A stretch of DNA of 64,000 bases from Oncomelania hupensis (lineage: Eukaryota; Mollusca; Gastropoda; Littorinimorpha; Pomatiopsidae): contig CM072515.1 of assembly GCA_036898135.1 (NCBI GenBank), positions 19,279,437 through 19,343,436 on the forward strand, written 5' to 3'. Shown here piece after piece: positions 20,874 to 30,800 of this stretch (its first letter is position 1; each line of letters starts with the position of its first letter). The translations under genes and the position numbers were made by a program. Under the pieces are notes generated by a model, which did no database searches, was not told the origin of the DNA, and saw only the letters and a list, made by a program, of their open reading frames with translations.

Positions 20874-21305
20874 ATGTCTTCAGCTATTCAAAGATCTGTT
20901 AGTGGTGAAAAATTATTTCCTTTGGGAAATAGTCTCTTTGCTTGTGTTACTACGTTTAATGAACAGGTGTTTATTCATATACGTGCCTTTGTGCCCGGAC
21001 TCAAAACCGAATCCTCTTTAAAACAAGACGAAAAAGAAGAAAAAACTTCAGACTTACCTCTTTATCCAACTAGACGGGGAATCACTTTGACGCCTGCTGC
21101 TTTCGACGAATTGTTGATTCACACCTCTGAACTCTTAAATATAATTCATGACAAGGAAACAACAAAAACTACCACTGTGCTTAATAATCAACAGCATCAG
21201 CGAATGAACTCTGCTCTTCAAAAGCCTATGTATTCACCCTCTACATCCAAGAGATTGCCGTTGGATAGCCAATATCCGTTCCAAAAGTTGTCTGAATACA
21301 ACTAA
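20874..21305 (+). CDS. PC4-like single-strand DNA-binding / coactivator protein
   Basis: 143 residues. Residues 10-95 show the layout of the PC4/Sub1 ssDNA-binding domain: a beta-strand stretch FPLGNSLFACVTTFNEQVFIHIRAF, a variable charged loop (KQDEKEEKTSDL), then TRRGITLTPAAFDELL and a helix. The pattern of GR(K/R)GI(S/T)L followed by an acidic helix is the PC4 hallmark. It could bind displaced single strands during protein-primed replication or promote late transcription; both are inference. The C-terminal 45 residues are polar and unstructured. Promoter candidate at 20810. Confidence 0.65.
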   Translation: MSSAIQRSVSGEKLFPLGNSLFACVTTFNEQVFIHIRAFVPGLKTESSLKQDEKEEKTSDLPLYPTRRGITLTPAAFDELLIHTSELLNIIHDKETTKTTTVLNNQQHQRMNSALQKPMYSPSTSKRLPLDSQYPFQKLSEYN

Positions 21306-21476
21306 ACAAAAGTGACATTTTTCAATTTATGTGAAAAGCTGTTGCAACTTTTAAAAAAGTGACATTTTTCGTTTTATGTGAAAAAAAGTGACATTTTTAT
21401 ATTGTGTCTATTGTATATATTGTGTATATATTTAAGTGTGTGCGGTTGGTATAATACATTTTCTTTCATTATCAAT
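21306..21476 (+). promoter_or_regulatory. Spacer with repeated gtgacattttt motif and TATA box
   Basis: aaagtgacattttt occurs three times (about 21308, 21356 and 21387), spaced 31-48 bp. A TATA box (tatatattta) at 21425-21434 lies 52 bp before the ATG at 21477. Confidence 0.5.
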
Positions 21477-21788
21477 ATGGATAGTGATACTGTCAAAACT
21501 TTTTTTGATAAAATATGTCAAAGAGTGGATGAATATGCTTTGTCTAAATGTCATGGATGCAGAATTAACCATCCCTCACAGCATCAGCATTCGTGTTGTA
21601 TGTATACGCAACAAGAATCTATAATAAATTTTACTCATAAGATTTTGTCTACATGTTTAAAACAAGAGTTGGTTGATGTTTTCACCCCAATTATCATTAC
21701 ACATTTGCTTAAAACTAGCTGGGAAAAAAAAAAAGAGCTAGAGAGAGCAAGAGAGTTGGAGAGAGAGGGGCGAGAAGAAACAGGATAG
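21477..21788 (+). CDS. Small Cys/His-rich protein of Polintons
   Basis: 103 residues from the ATG at 21477, chosen over the upstream in-frame ATG at 21378 because that one precedes the TATA box. A motif CHGCRINHPSQHQHSCCM near residues 22-40 is a plausible zinc-binding site and recurs in a small protein of other animal Polintons; function unknown. The tail (KKKELERARELEREG) runs into GA-rich DNA and may be a recent extension. Confidence 0.7.
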   Translation: MDSDTVKTFFDKICQRVDEYALSKCHGCRINHPSQHQHSCCMYTQQESIINFTHKILSTCLKQELVDVFTPIIITHLLKTSWEKKKELERARELEREGREETG

Positions 21789-21837
21789 GCTCAAAAATAG
21801 CAGGGTCATCACAGATGCTGTGAGCGAGAGCACAAGG

Positions 21838-21886
<49 letters not shown>

Positions 21887-22041
21887 AGGATAAGATAGAG
21901 CCAGCGAGACAGACAGCGAGAGAAAAAAAAAAAAGAGCGAGAGTGATAAAAGTATACATTACATAGTACAAAAGGCGGTTTATGGTTTTGCCTGTAACAA
22001 AAAACAAAACAAAAACATTTTTATTATAAAATTGTATAACA

Positions 22042-22076
<35 letters not shown>

Positions 22077-22383
22077 CAAAATAAAATGTATTATCCATGT
22101 GTATATAGTTAAAATTTGTATAAAATATTCATTTACTTACTTTTTATTTAGTATGCATAATGTGGATATGTGAGCGCACGGCATCTGCAACACAAAAATA
22201 ATAATGCATTGGTATTATAATTTTTAATTTTAAAAAGATGTTGTTCATTAATAAACTATTTTATATCTTATTTTCTGGTGTTGTCGTTTTTTTTTACTTT
22301 TTTTCCTTTCTTTTTTTTTTTTTTTTCGTTGTTGTTGGTCTTTTTATTTAAAAAAATTTTTTTTTTACCTACTTGTAGCATCG
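21789..22383 (+). repeat. Simple-repeat-rich spacer (GA, TA, T-rich)
   Basis: (GA)n at 21840-21882, (TA)n at 22043-22073 and long T runs at 22290-22328 and 22350-22366. No gene is seen on the plus strand. On the minus strand an aataaa signal (about 22343-22349) lies just after the stop of the gene at 22384-22828. Confidence 0.8.
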
Positions 22384-22828
22384 TTATGCACCGTGGTTTG
22401 GTGATGGTGGTGGTGGTGTGGGTGGCTCGCCCTCTTCATCGTCTGATGTCCACAAATCCGCAATTTCTTCCACCTCCTCGACCATTATTAGCCAATATTC
22501 TCGATAGCTATATATAACATAAATCAAAATAAATGATTAAAGAGAAAAATATTAATAATTAAACATTATCTATATCAATAATCTATACTGCCAAGTTTTC
22601 TAATTAAAAATAAAAAAAATAAAATAAAAAATTAAACAAATAATAATAATACAAGAAAAAAAAATTTTAAGTTAATTTTATTAGGCTTATATTATAAAAA
22701 TATTTTACTTACATGTCTAGAAAATGACATAAAAATGCTTCCGCCGTTGACTCGTGCGCATTTACTATATTGATGTGCGGCTCGTCTTCCCCTTCCACCC
22801 AGCAGTGCAGTGTTATCAGGAGCCTCAT
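22384..22828 (-). CDS. Candidate small spliced gene at Polinton right end (79 aa)
   Basis: Two minus-strand exons, 22713-22828 and 22384-22507, are joined by an intron with donor gtaagt and acceptor atatag (22508-22712). The spliced length is 240 bp, in frame from ATG to TAA. The product is acidic with a Pro-rich tail (SDDEEGEPPTPPPPSP) and an aromatic central part (FLCHFLD before the junction, YREYWLIMVEEVEE after). A TATA box at 22880-22887 predicts transcription from about 22856, which excludes the overlapping frame starting at 22868. In-frame stops lie directly upstream of the ATG. No family recognised. This would be the only minus-strand gene in the element. Confidence 0.45.
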
Positions 22829-22879
22829 GTTTGTTTATCAATTTCAGCAAGTCAAGTGAAGTCTCCATTACAATCACCG

Positions 22880-22887
22880 TATATATA
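22880..22887 (-). promoter_or_regulatory. TATA box for minus-strand gene
   Basis: tatatata on the minus strand, 52-59 bp upstream of the ATG at 22828. Confidence 0.45.
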
Positions 22888-22989
22888 GACCCAGTTTCGA
22901 TGCCTTTAGGTCATATATACACACTAAAATTTAAGATTGTCTGGGACATCTACTGTCGTTTATGGCTGCCTCATTTTAACATCAAATCT

Positions 22990-23262
22990 CTCTCTTTTAA
23001 CACCAATACGACATTTAGGTTCAGTCCCTCCAAATTGCCCTCTCAGGTTATTTACCGCTCATCTTTCATTTAATTACACGCTAATATAAATAAGACTGTC
23101 TCTTGCTGTCTTTAACACCAATACGACATTTTGGCCCATTCCCTCCAAATTGCCCCCCTCAGGCTACTTACCGCGCATCTTTCATTTTAATTACATGCTA
23201 ATATAAATAAGACTGTCTCTTGCGCTCTTTAACACCAATACGACATTTCAAGACTCAAATAT
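22990..23262 (-). repeat. ~116-bp subterminal tandem repeat
   Basis: 'aacaccaatacgacattt' occurs at 22999, 23114 and 23231 with about 116-bp spacing, and 'ccctccaaattgcc' and 'ataaataagactgtctcttg' recur between. Two full copies and part of a third. Unrelated in sequence to the left 106-bp array. Confidence 0.85.
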
Positions 23263-23270
23263 GCCTTCGA

Positions 23271-23854
23271 GACATATTTTACTGCGCATTGTATCTAGGT
23301 ATACAACCACAAAAAGATGCGCACTTGCTGTCTTTGGGATGCTTGTTCTAAATAAAAAATAAAAAAATTGATAAATACAAAAAAGACGCGCACTTGCTAC
23401 CTTTGAGTGAGACGCGCACTTGCTGCCTTTAGATGTTTGATCTCACGCTCATACCACTGAGTCATTCTCTATTCATCAAGATGCACACTTGCTGTCTTTG
23501 AGTGAGACGCGCACTTGCTGTCTTTGGATGCTTGAACTCGCGCCCAGACCAATGAGTCATTCTATATTCATCAAGATGCGCACTTGCTGTCTTTGGGGTG
23601 CTTGATCTCACGCCCCCGACCACTGAGTCATATATCCATTCACCGAGATGCGCACTTGCAATCGCACCATCAATAAAATTATATCCCCCCAGGCCATATG
23701 TCATCCATCACTTTTGACAGGGCGCAAAGACCCTCACGTTGTGGGGCATCATGACCTAAGAGTACATGTGCACCTATGACGTCATCCCCCTGTCACGTGA
23801 CCCACTTTTTAGGTGCAGGTGCACGGTTGCCCATCCGCCCACTAACATACTACT
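23271..23854 (-). repeat. Polinton right terminal inverted repeat
   Basis: Reverse complement of the left TIR; identical over 23437-23854. It contains about 110 bp near 23330-23436 that the left copy lacks. The E-box and CRE palindromes lie at 23793-23800 and 23777-23784. Confidence 0.95.
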
Positions 23855-23860
23855 GACAAA
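23855..23860. repeat. Polinton target site duplication, right
   Basis: gacaaa directly follows the terminal CT and matches 6721-6726. Confidence 0.95.
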
Positions 23861-24205
23861 AACCCATATGACGCACATGCTCCTTATGGAACTTGCAATA
23901 TTTAACATTAAAATGAATGCCCAGAGAAAAACTAAATGTAACGGTGGCATTAAAACGCAAAGTCATACCAACTTTGATCTTTCTATGCTTTTGATCTTGA
24001 GATGACCTTGACCTCCAGCTCTAAATACACTCATGTAAGATCAAATACATTACAGCAAAAGATGCATTATGCCAAAAAAGACAGTGACCTTGGAATGACC
24101 TTGACATTCAATGGCATTGACTATAATGTGGCTTCTGATGCTCATATATTATCAATTAACCAGAGTTTCCCACCCCAAAATGAATTTCAAGAACAGCACA
24201 GTGAA
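23861..24205 (+). repeat. R2 GACCTT-family repeat copy
   Basis: Matches the family by 'cacatgctccttatggaact', 'cttgcaatatttaaca', 'aactttgatctttctat', 'cttgagatgaccttgacctc' and 'cagcaaaagatgcattatgc'. Not coding. Confidence 0.7.
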
Positions 24206-24207
24206 AA

Positions 24208-25344
24208 ATAGGAACTATCCTATCCTATCTTATCCTATCCTATCCTTTCCCGTAATTCTAGGACACTCAGCCCTCTATCATTTGTCTCACCGACGCCATT
24301 CACATTGGCATTCCCAAATACTATCCTATCCTATCCCGTAACTCACAGGTCATAGGGGCACCACACATATGCCCACGTACCCTACGTTGTGAGGTAAGCA
24401 CATATTTAGCATCGTTGTAGTGTACATGCAAAAATCCGCGTGTGTGTGTGTAGGTGGTCGCACTCCAACGGTTTTGTGAGGTGGTTGAGATAAATGTATA
24501 GGCGATATACTTGGTAGCTCAGCACGTGGTTTCTAAGGTGGGCACTGTGGAGCATGGGAAAATGTACCTCATAAAATTTGGTACCTCACAACCCCGTCAG
24601 AAAGTCTTACACACAACCTCATAACCTACGGTACGTAAACGCAGATGATTGTTTAACCAGCGTACTCCATCTTTCCCTATCATCGGCAACCCTGATGGTT
24701 TCGCTCAGTGTCAAACCAGTCCATTCTTGAATGTTGTCCTCCCACCTCTTTTTCGGTCTCCCTCTTCTTCTGCCTCCTTGCACTGTGCCTTGCAGGATGG
24801 TATTTGCAAGACCTGATGATCTGGCGACGTGGCCATACCATCGGAGTTTCCGTTTTTTCACCACTTTGAGCAGGTCATCGTGTTGTCCAATGGCTTGTGT
24901 GATGGTCTGTCGGACTTCGTCGTTGGTGATTTGCTGGGTATAGGAAATGGCCAGAAGTCTTCTGTAGCACCTCATCTCCATGCGTTGTATTCTTCATTGT
25001 AGATCTGCTGTTAGGGTCCATGTTTCGCAAGCATATAGGAAGATGGAGATGACAAGGGAGCGCAGCAGTCTTACCTTGGAATGTAGGCTGATGGTCCTGT
25101 CTTTCCAAATTGGCTTTAACCTCACCAGGGCAGCAGTTGTTTGTGCGATCCTGGAGAGGACTTCCTGTCGGGACCCATTGTCTAATACAATGGCTCCTAA
25201 ATATTTGAAGCTATGCACAGTGTTGAGGGATTGGCCTTGGACTTTGATGTCCGCGTTGATGCCATTGGTGTTGTTGGTCATCACTTTGGTCCTCTCTGCA
25301 CTTATTTCCATTCCACAGGAACATTGCACAGTTTCCAGGAACAA
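24208..25344 (-). pseudogene. LINE-A copy 1: 3' part of reverse transcriptase ORF with (GGATA)n tail
   Basis: Minus-strand frames carry the post-RT region: MTNNTNGIN, HSFKYLGAIV, SIFLYACETWTLTA, then EMRCYRRLLAISYT and KKRKLRWYGHVARSSGLA, ending in an RRRGRPKKRWEDNI block. The 3' end is (TATCC)n on the plus strand, that is a (GGATA)n tail. It is 5'-truncated at about 25344 and split by a MITE-like insert at 24375-24638. Stops and a frame change show it is dead. Confidence 0.85.
24375..24638. mobile_element. MITE-like element inserted in LINE-A copy 1
   Basis: The ends form imperfect inverted repeats (acgtaccctacgttgtgagg against the complement of the right end, 17 of 20 matching). The inserted block interrupts LINE-A sequence that is continuous in the copy at 52258-52598. 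Its inner 210 bp recur at 33264-33478, with more diverged relatives near 26510-26725 and 26955-27145. Confidence 0.65.
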
Positions 25345-25559
25345 TTATCATCGCACAAAGAGCATAATGCAACAAGGTCAAAACTACTTTTATACTCATC
25401 GAAACGGCATACCACACAACAGCAGCTACTAGTATAACACTTACACACTTTTGCTATAAAAATAATTGATCTAGATTAAACATTTAGGCGTTCATATACC
25501 ACGCCCTCAAATTTGTTCACAATGACAGTGTTGAATTTATGGTCCGGAACAGTGAATCA
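25345..25559. other. Intergenic spacer, nothing recognised
   Basis: AT-rich DNA; no features supported. Confidence 0.5.
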
Positions 25560-25829
25560 CTAGTAGTATTTAATTTGTGCAGCCAAATCATGAATGTTCT
25601 TTGACTTAAACTCCTGAAGGGACTTGTATTTGTAGTATGCACTCTTCCGTTGTTTGTAGTCTGTCTGGCTGTATTTTCTTTCTAGTATTTTTCCTGACCT
25701 TGATTTGTTCACCAGCAGTGCTTCAGGTGTGCCTCCGTCTTCATGTTGATCCTCCATAGTAGTAATGCTACTTGTACTAGTTGTAGAATGTCCCAGCAAA
25801 GCCATCTGTTCGGTCAGTCTTTCCATGTT
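25560..25829 (-). CDS. Candidate terminal coding exon of a host gene
   Basis: On the minus strand a strong acceptor (cttttctttcttcag) is followed directly by an open frame of 89 codons to a stop at 25560. An ATG lies at its second codon (MERLTEQMALLGH). The sequence is polar with a basic C-terminal part (SGKILERKYSQTDYKQRKSAYYKYKSLQEF), possibly helical. No family recognised. It may belong with the candidate exons at 29216-29312 and 32562-32681, which lie upstream on the same strand. Confidence 0.35.
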   Translation of the reverse strand, partial: NMERLTEQMALLGHSTTSTSSITTMEDQHEDGGTPEALLVNKSRSGKILERKYSQTDYKQRKSAYYKYKSLQEFKSKNIHDLAAQIKYY

Positions 25830-25859
25830 CTGAAGAAAGAAAAGCACAAACTCCATATA

Positions 25860-26500
25860 ATTATAAGGACAATATAATTATTTGAGGTTTGAAGAAACAT
25901 ATCAAAAGTCTACGTCATTAATTCCGATTTAGGTGTGTTTGTAGGAAAGATGGGGGGACGAGGAGAGAGAGAGAAAGAGAGAGAGAGGGGGGGGGGAAGG
26001 AAGGGATAGTAGCTGTGTGTAAAATATCCTGTATTTATTTCGTTAGGTACAAACATTAATATAGACTAAAAGGGCAAAGCCAATAATTCACATGCCCCTT
26101 AGTGAACTTATTCACAATATCCTACATGAAAGTGAGTACGTAGTATGGATTTAGTTTGTGAAAAAAGAAAAAGAAAATAAGAAACAAACCGGCTGTATTA
26201 AACCATTTCTTATGCCTAACAAAAATGCAGAGTTTGAAACAAGGCTACTATTCATGAAGTCATTGTGAGAATAACAGGTTAATTCACCGCATGCCCGCCT
26301 ACTCAACATCGTGAGGTGGTCATTGTTATACAATCATTGCGAGCTACACAATACTTCATAACAAATTTGACGTAATAGTAGGCTATGCTGGCTGTGCAAT
26401 TTTAACATAATTACTGAGCAGTGATGAATGTTTTTTCATCAAGAGAAAGGCCAAAACTGTTACTTTGAAAATGAATGCCCTTTGGAAATGTTTGCCATGA
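25860..26500. other. Intergenic; GA/G-rich tract and R2 fragment
   Basis: A GA/G-rich run lies at 25959-26005. The segment 26080-26145 resembles the start of the R2 family. No gene. Confidence 0.5.
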
Positions 26501-26504
26501 GCTA

Positions 26505-27160
26505 CCCTGGAGAGGTATGTGTGTGCGTGTGTGTTTGTACTTTTGAATATGTCAGCAGTATTGTGAGGTGATTGAAATAAATACATAGAAGACATAGTGG
26601 TGAACTCCGCCAGTGGTTTGTGAGGTCTTCATTGCAATGTCATAGGAAAATGTACCTCATAAAACTGTCCACCTCTCAATCCCGTTAGAGATACCAACCT
26701 CATATATGTACATCAACGCAGCTGATTTTGAAGTGTCTGTAATACTTTGCTCTTCACTTGATCAAGCAATCATATCAAACTACATATCGGTTGGTTAGGA
26801 AGAAAAAAAGATATTGACGTGTGTAAATAAAAAAACAATGAAAATATTTTTATTAAAGAAATTCCAGTGCAAAATAAAAACATCAATATTGCATGCAACG
26901 GACCAACCAACAGACCGATATTAAATGTATGCTCTTTAAAAATGTATGCCCTGTGCTACCCTTGCGTGGTATGTGTGTGCATATAGTAAGTATGCCAGCG
27001 GTATTGTGAGGTGATATAAATACATGCATAGGACACTAGAGAATTTGGCAAGGGGGGTTTGAGATAGGTGCTGTGAGGTCATATGAAAATGTACCCCACA
27101 AAACCGAGTCTTCCACACAACCTCATAGTGCTATGTACATAAGTCTTAGAGTTGGCTGGT
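26505..27160 (+). repeat. Two diverged MITE-like copies
   Basis: Segments 26510-26725 and 26955-27145 share with the copy in LINE-A the phrases 'attgtgaggtgat', 'aaaatgtacctcataaaa' and 'acaacctcata'. They are older than the copies at 24375 and 33264. Confidence 0.55.
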
Positions 27161-28155
27161 GGTTTACTGTACGTCCACTTCACATACACACTCCATCGAC
27201 ACAGTGCAAAACATGGAAGCTGATGGACAAGCATGCATTGGATTTGGATAAAAAATCTAGTATTTGTAATTAATCAATTGTAATGTTTTATTGTATTAAG
27301 ATTACTTGAAATCTAAATGATTAATTTGTAATAATAATTATTATTAAATTTATTTAAAATTATTTTATACACGTTATGTCTTAGTTCAATACATTTATAA
27401 AATAACATGCAGTGACCAAGAATTGCTGAAAATTAACAAGCATACTCTTTGCTATGTACTATATAAAATGTAATAAGCGTATTTTCATAAAATGGCGTAT
27501 GCCTGTAATTATTCACCCCGCCTGTATACATAGGTTTCACTCTGTCTCTCTGTCTGTCTGTCTGTGTGTGTGTGCCCAGCAATATCTCTGGTAATTACAA
27601 TCCCGCTGAATTCAAACTTAGCATACAGGTTTCCTTCAATGACTGGTCGATGCACAATTAAAAAAAAATAACATTCTTCACTTTTTCTGAAGGGTCATAG
27701 CCTCAATGCAGAGCTAAAATCAATAATATAAAAAAAATCTTTGCTGATTATTGCTCGATGGAGCTAATTCTTCAAGTCCCAGGAATGTGTGCAATAAAAA
27801 ACGGGGTGGATTGACTAAAAGCATGGCGATGTACGGAAAGTGATGGGTTTTTTGGTGTGGAGTGTGAGTGTATAATGGTCACGTTAGTGTCCTGCACCTG
27901 TTAATAATTAACATCTTTAACATAACTTAGGTACACTTTTGATAACAAAGGTCAAGAGATATGTGTAAGTAATGGTGAAAGAGTGTGTATAACATTCTAG
28001 CGCGTATGTTGGTATAGATCGCAGCACGAGCTCTACCAGGCTGAATAAAAACGCTATATATGTCAAATTAGATTATATTACTTCATTATCTTTTGATCCC
28101 CATACCTTCTCGCTCTATTCACGTCATTTTAAAGTCATCTTAAAATGAACATGAA
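27161..28155. other. AT-rich intergenic DNA
   Basis: No gene seen. A (TCTG)n/(TG)n tract occurs at 27546-27575. Confidence 0.5.
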
Positions 28156-28160
28156 AGCAA

Positions 28161-28465
28161 ATGGCGAGCGTTGCGGTCGAGTGGTAAAACGCGAGACTAA
28201 CTTTCCTTGTCCATAGGCTAGAATCCAATGGTTACTGACGGGTGTGGGATCGATCCAGCATGGCGTTATGTTTTTTCGAATATTATTTTCTTTCCACTCG
28301 GGCAACGTCTCGGGGGTTTTCTCCGGGTATTTCGGTTTGCTCACCCAGCAAAATAAAAATAAAAAACACAACTAATATTAGGTAGGTTGAGTTTGGGTGC
28401 GCCACAGGTTACAACGACACCTTCCCCAGGGGAGACGGCCCAGAATTTCCCGATAAAAAGGGACA
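28161..28465 (+). repeat. tRNA-headed SINE with Meta/Deu-like central domain
   Basis: A tRNA-like head has an A-box-like stretch 'gcggtcgagtggtaaaacg' and B-box-like 'ggatcgatcc'. It is followed by a body containing 'gggttttctccgggtatttc', which is shared with the otherwise different SINE at 56207-56568. A-rich sequence follows near 28350 and 28465. Confidence 0.6.
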
Positions 28466-28599
28466 ATAAAATGTGAAAAAATGCTCACGTCAGAAATGAA
28501 AATGACAATCCCGCAAAGGGGAGAGGGGGAAAGGGGAAACTAGCTGACAATGTGACACTAGTCAATGATGATTCTCCTACTTAAGTTGATATTCTGCAG

Positions 28600-29035
28600 A
28601 CTGCTTGACTAAAATTATTCCAACCTATTTGGAAGATCTACAACGAAGAATACAAAGCATGGAGATGAGGTGCTACAGAAGACTTCAGGCCATTTCCTAT
28701 ACTCAGCACATCACCAACAACAGACCCACAGACCATCACACTTCCATTGGACAACATGATGACATGCTCACAGTGGTGAAGAAACGGAAACTCCGATGGT
28801 ATGGCCACGTCACCAGAGCATCAGGCCTCGCAAAAACCATCCTACAAGGCACGGTGCAAGAAGGCAGAAGAAGAGGGAGACAGAAAAAGAGGTGGGAGGA
28901 CAACATTCGAGATTGGACTGGTTTGACACTGAACGAAGCCATGAGGGTTGCTGAGAACAGAGAAAGATGGAGTACGCTGGTTAAACGATCATCTGTGCTG
29001 CCCCAACGACCTTTGAGTTGCGGGATAGGATAGGG
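28600..29035 (+). pseudogene. LINE-A copy 2: 3' fragment
   Basis: One open frame of 142 codons carries SMEMRCYRRLQAISYTQH, KKRKLRWYGHVTRASGLAKT and RRRGRQKKRWEDNI. It ends with 'gcgggataggataggg', a short GGATA tail. It is strongly 5'-truncated. Confidence 0.85.
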
Positions 29036-29215
29036 TAGGGACAGTATTAAAAAATAACTGTGTAACTCTTATACATTTTCTGAAAAATTAGTGCATTTTC
29101 TAAACAAATAAAAGGACATTTTAAAAATATTTTTACTAGTATTTTTTAATTTTTATGTTTTATGTTTTAATTTTGTTAGTTATTTTTTAGTTACTTAAAT
29201 ATTAATCTACTTACC

Positions 29216-29312
29216 TGATTTATTGTTTGCAGTACACTTGGCTAATGCAGCCATTAGCTGCCCTCTTCCATAGTGACGTTAGAGAAACCTTTTTTTCAAA
29301 TCCATTGGTGCA
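29216..29312 (-). other. Candidate splice-bounded exon, minus strand
   Basis: Bounded by acceptor tctatattttccag and donor gtaagt, 97 bp. Only one frame is nearly open; it stops 8 bp before the donor. Its phase is compatible with the end phase of the candidate exon at 32562-32681. It could be a last coding or untranslated exon. Confidence 0.3.
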
Positions 29313-29579
29313 ACTGGAAAATATAGAGAAAAAACATGTGTGATAGTAGTTTATAATTAGAACCTCAGCTTCATAAATTAATTTAATGCATCCAATAGAG
29401 AGTAACAGCAGAAGACTGTGCTACCCTAAGCGAACATGTTTAAAGCTGCAAGGCGTCCAGTGCGGTAGCAATGGAGTTCGCATGTGTAAAATAATGTTTG
29501 CTTTCAGTTATGTTCTTGTGAATGGCATAATTAGGTGTTACAAACAAGCGTCTTTCTCGCTGTTCCTTTTGACTATTTT

Positions 29580-30660
29580 AGCCTCTACTAGCGAGGCACC
29601 TCCACTTATCAACCAGGCTGGGTCGATGGCTGTGGTGTGCGAATACGATTCCAGGTCTCGTGGTCGGCGGTGGCAGTACAGAAGTTGAAACCGCGGCAGT
29701 CGTCGTCTCAGCTTGCGCAGGGGCGCTTTCTGCTCCGTCGGAGGACTTGTCCACAGTTCTTGCCATTCTCTGAAATCGAGACGATCGGGAGCCCAAAGAT
29801 GGTGCAGCTCTGCTTCTTGCAGAAGTTAATTCCAGGAGACGTTCAGACGCGCGGACACTGCGGCGTGCCGATAGGAGGAGGATGCACCGTCCCGTGGGTG
29901 GCACGCCAGAAGTTGAAGCCACCGCAGCTGTCCGCGAGAGATTCCGACACGACTCTCCACTTCACACTACAACTTTCATCTTCTCTATTGTTGGGCTCCT
30001 CTGGCCGGGCGGCGGTTGCTCTGCGTGGAAGGGCCCTCCTCGTTCCGTCTCCGTCTCCGTCTGCCCGGCCTCTGGCCGCCCATTACCTTTTTTTAAACTA
30101 TTGGGCGACGTGGAGTTCCCTGTGGAGAGTGGCGACCTCCGGACAACAGGTGTTTTCACCGCCAGCGGCATTCTGCGTTTTGCCTACCCTCCTTCACGTG
30201 GCCTCTACTTGGTCATCTTCTTGCGGCTCCATCGGCCCATTCTTCTACGGCCTCTTCGGCACCTTTCGTCCGGTCTTTCCGTGGCGTCCTGTTTGGCACC
30301 CTTACAGTCATTTTCGCAGCTGCTTCCTGCGCTCCAGACCCCATGCATTCGCACTTCACTTTCCGTCCTGATTCATCGTGCCTTCATCATCTGAATGTCG
30401 CAGCTCGCTTTTGAAGTCACCATCCTACCGCAACACGTCTTCTTACATCATACTGCCTTCACTCATCCAGTCCCCTATACGCTCCGTTTCCGGAACGGTA
30501 ATCTACTTAACGCAACGCACCTCCACTCACTGCCACAATGACCCGACAGCAGGCGCAACATCATGCCAGTCTCTCACATGCCTCACAAACTGTTGGTGTT
30601 GGTTGTTGAATATAATATGCAGCAAATACATTATTTTGAGTGTCTACCTATTGTAGGCCT
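29580..30660. other. GC-rich island of unclear identity
   Basis: GC content is clearly above that of the flanks, with long overlapping open frames on both strands (plus 29637-30371, minus 29578-29922). None resembles a known family, and GC-rich DNA gives open frames by chance. It could be a CpG-rich promoter, a retrotransposon leader or an LTR. No terminal repeats or duplications were found. Confidence 0.4.
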
Positions 30661-30800
30661 GTCAATATTGGTTTGTAATTACATACCCCAGGTATGCTAC
30701 TACAATTGATAAAGTCAGAAATACAGTGATAATAATGATGGTGGTAATGCTCTAAAAAATAATACAAGACATGCTTACAAAAATATGCATAACACAGTAG

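Larger units (their letters stand above)
6727..23854 (+). mobile_element. Complete Maverick/Polinton element, 17.1 kb
   Basis: Terminal inverted repeats, a 6-bp duplication and AG...CT termini define the ends exactly. The gene set is diagnostic: protein-primed PolB, FtsK/HerA-type packaging ATPase, retroviral-type integrase with chromodomain, adenovirus-type cysteine protease, and major and minor capsid proteins. Such elements are self-synthesising transposons, and the capsid genes suggest a virus-like phase. The outer 418 bp of both inverted repeats are identical, indicating a recent insertion. The polymerase gene is interrupted by a hAT-like insertion and a frame break, so this copy is probably not autonomous. 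All other large genes are intact. Confidence 0.97.

Noticed and set aside
22692..22868. Alternative minus-strand frame starting at 22868
   Set aside because: The ATG lies within 20 bp of the TATA box, upstream of the expected transcription start. The frame at 22828 is favoured, though both remain open across the intron.
29637..30394. Long plus-strand frames of 170 and 244 codons
   Set aside because: Overlapping open frames in several phases of GC-rich DNA; no domain, no splice or promoter evidence.
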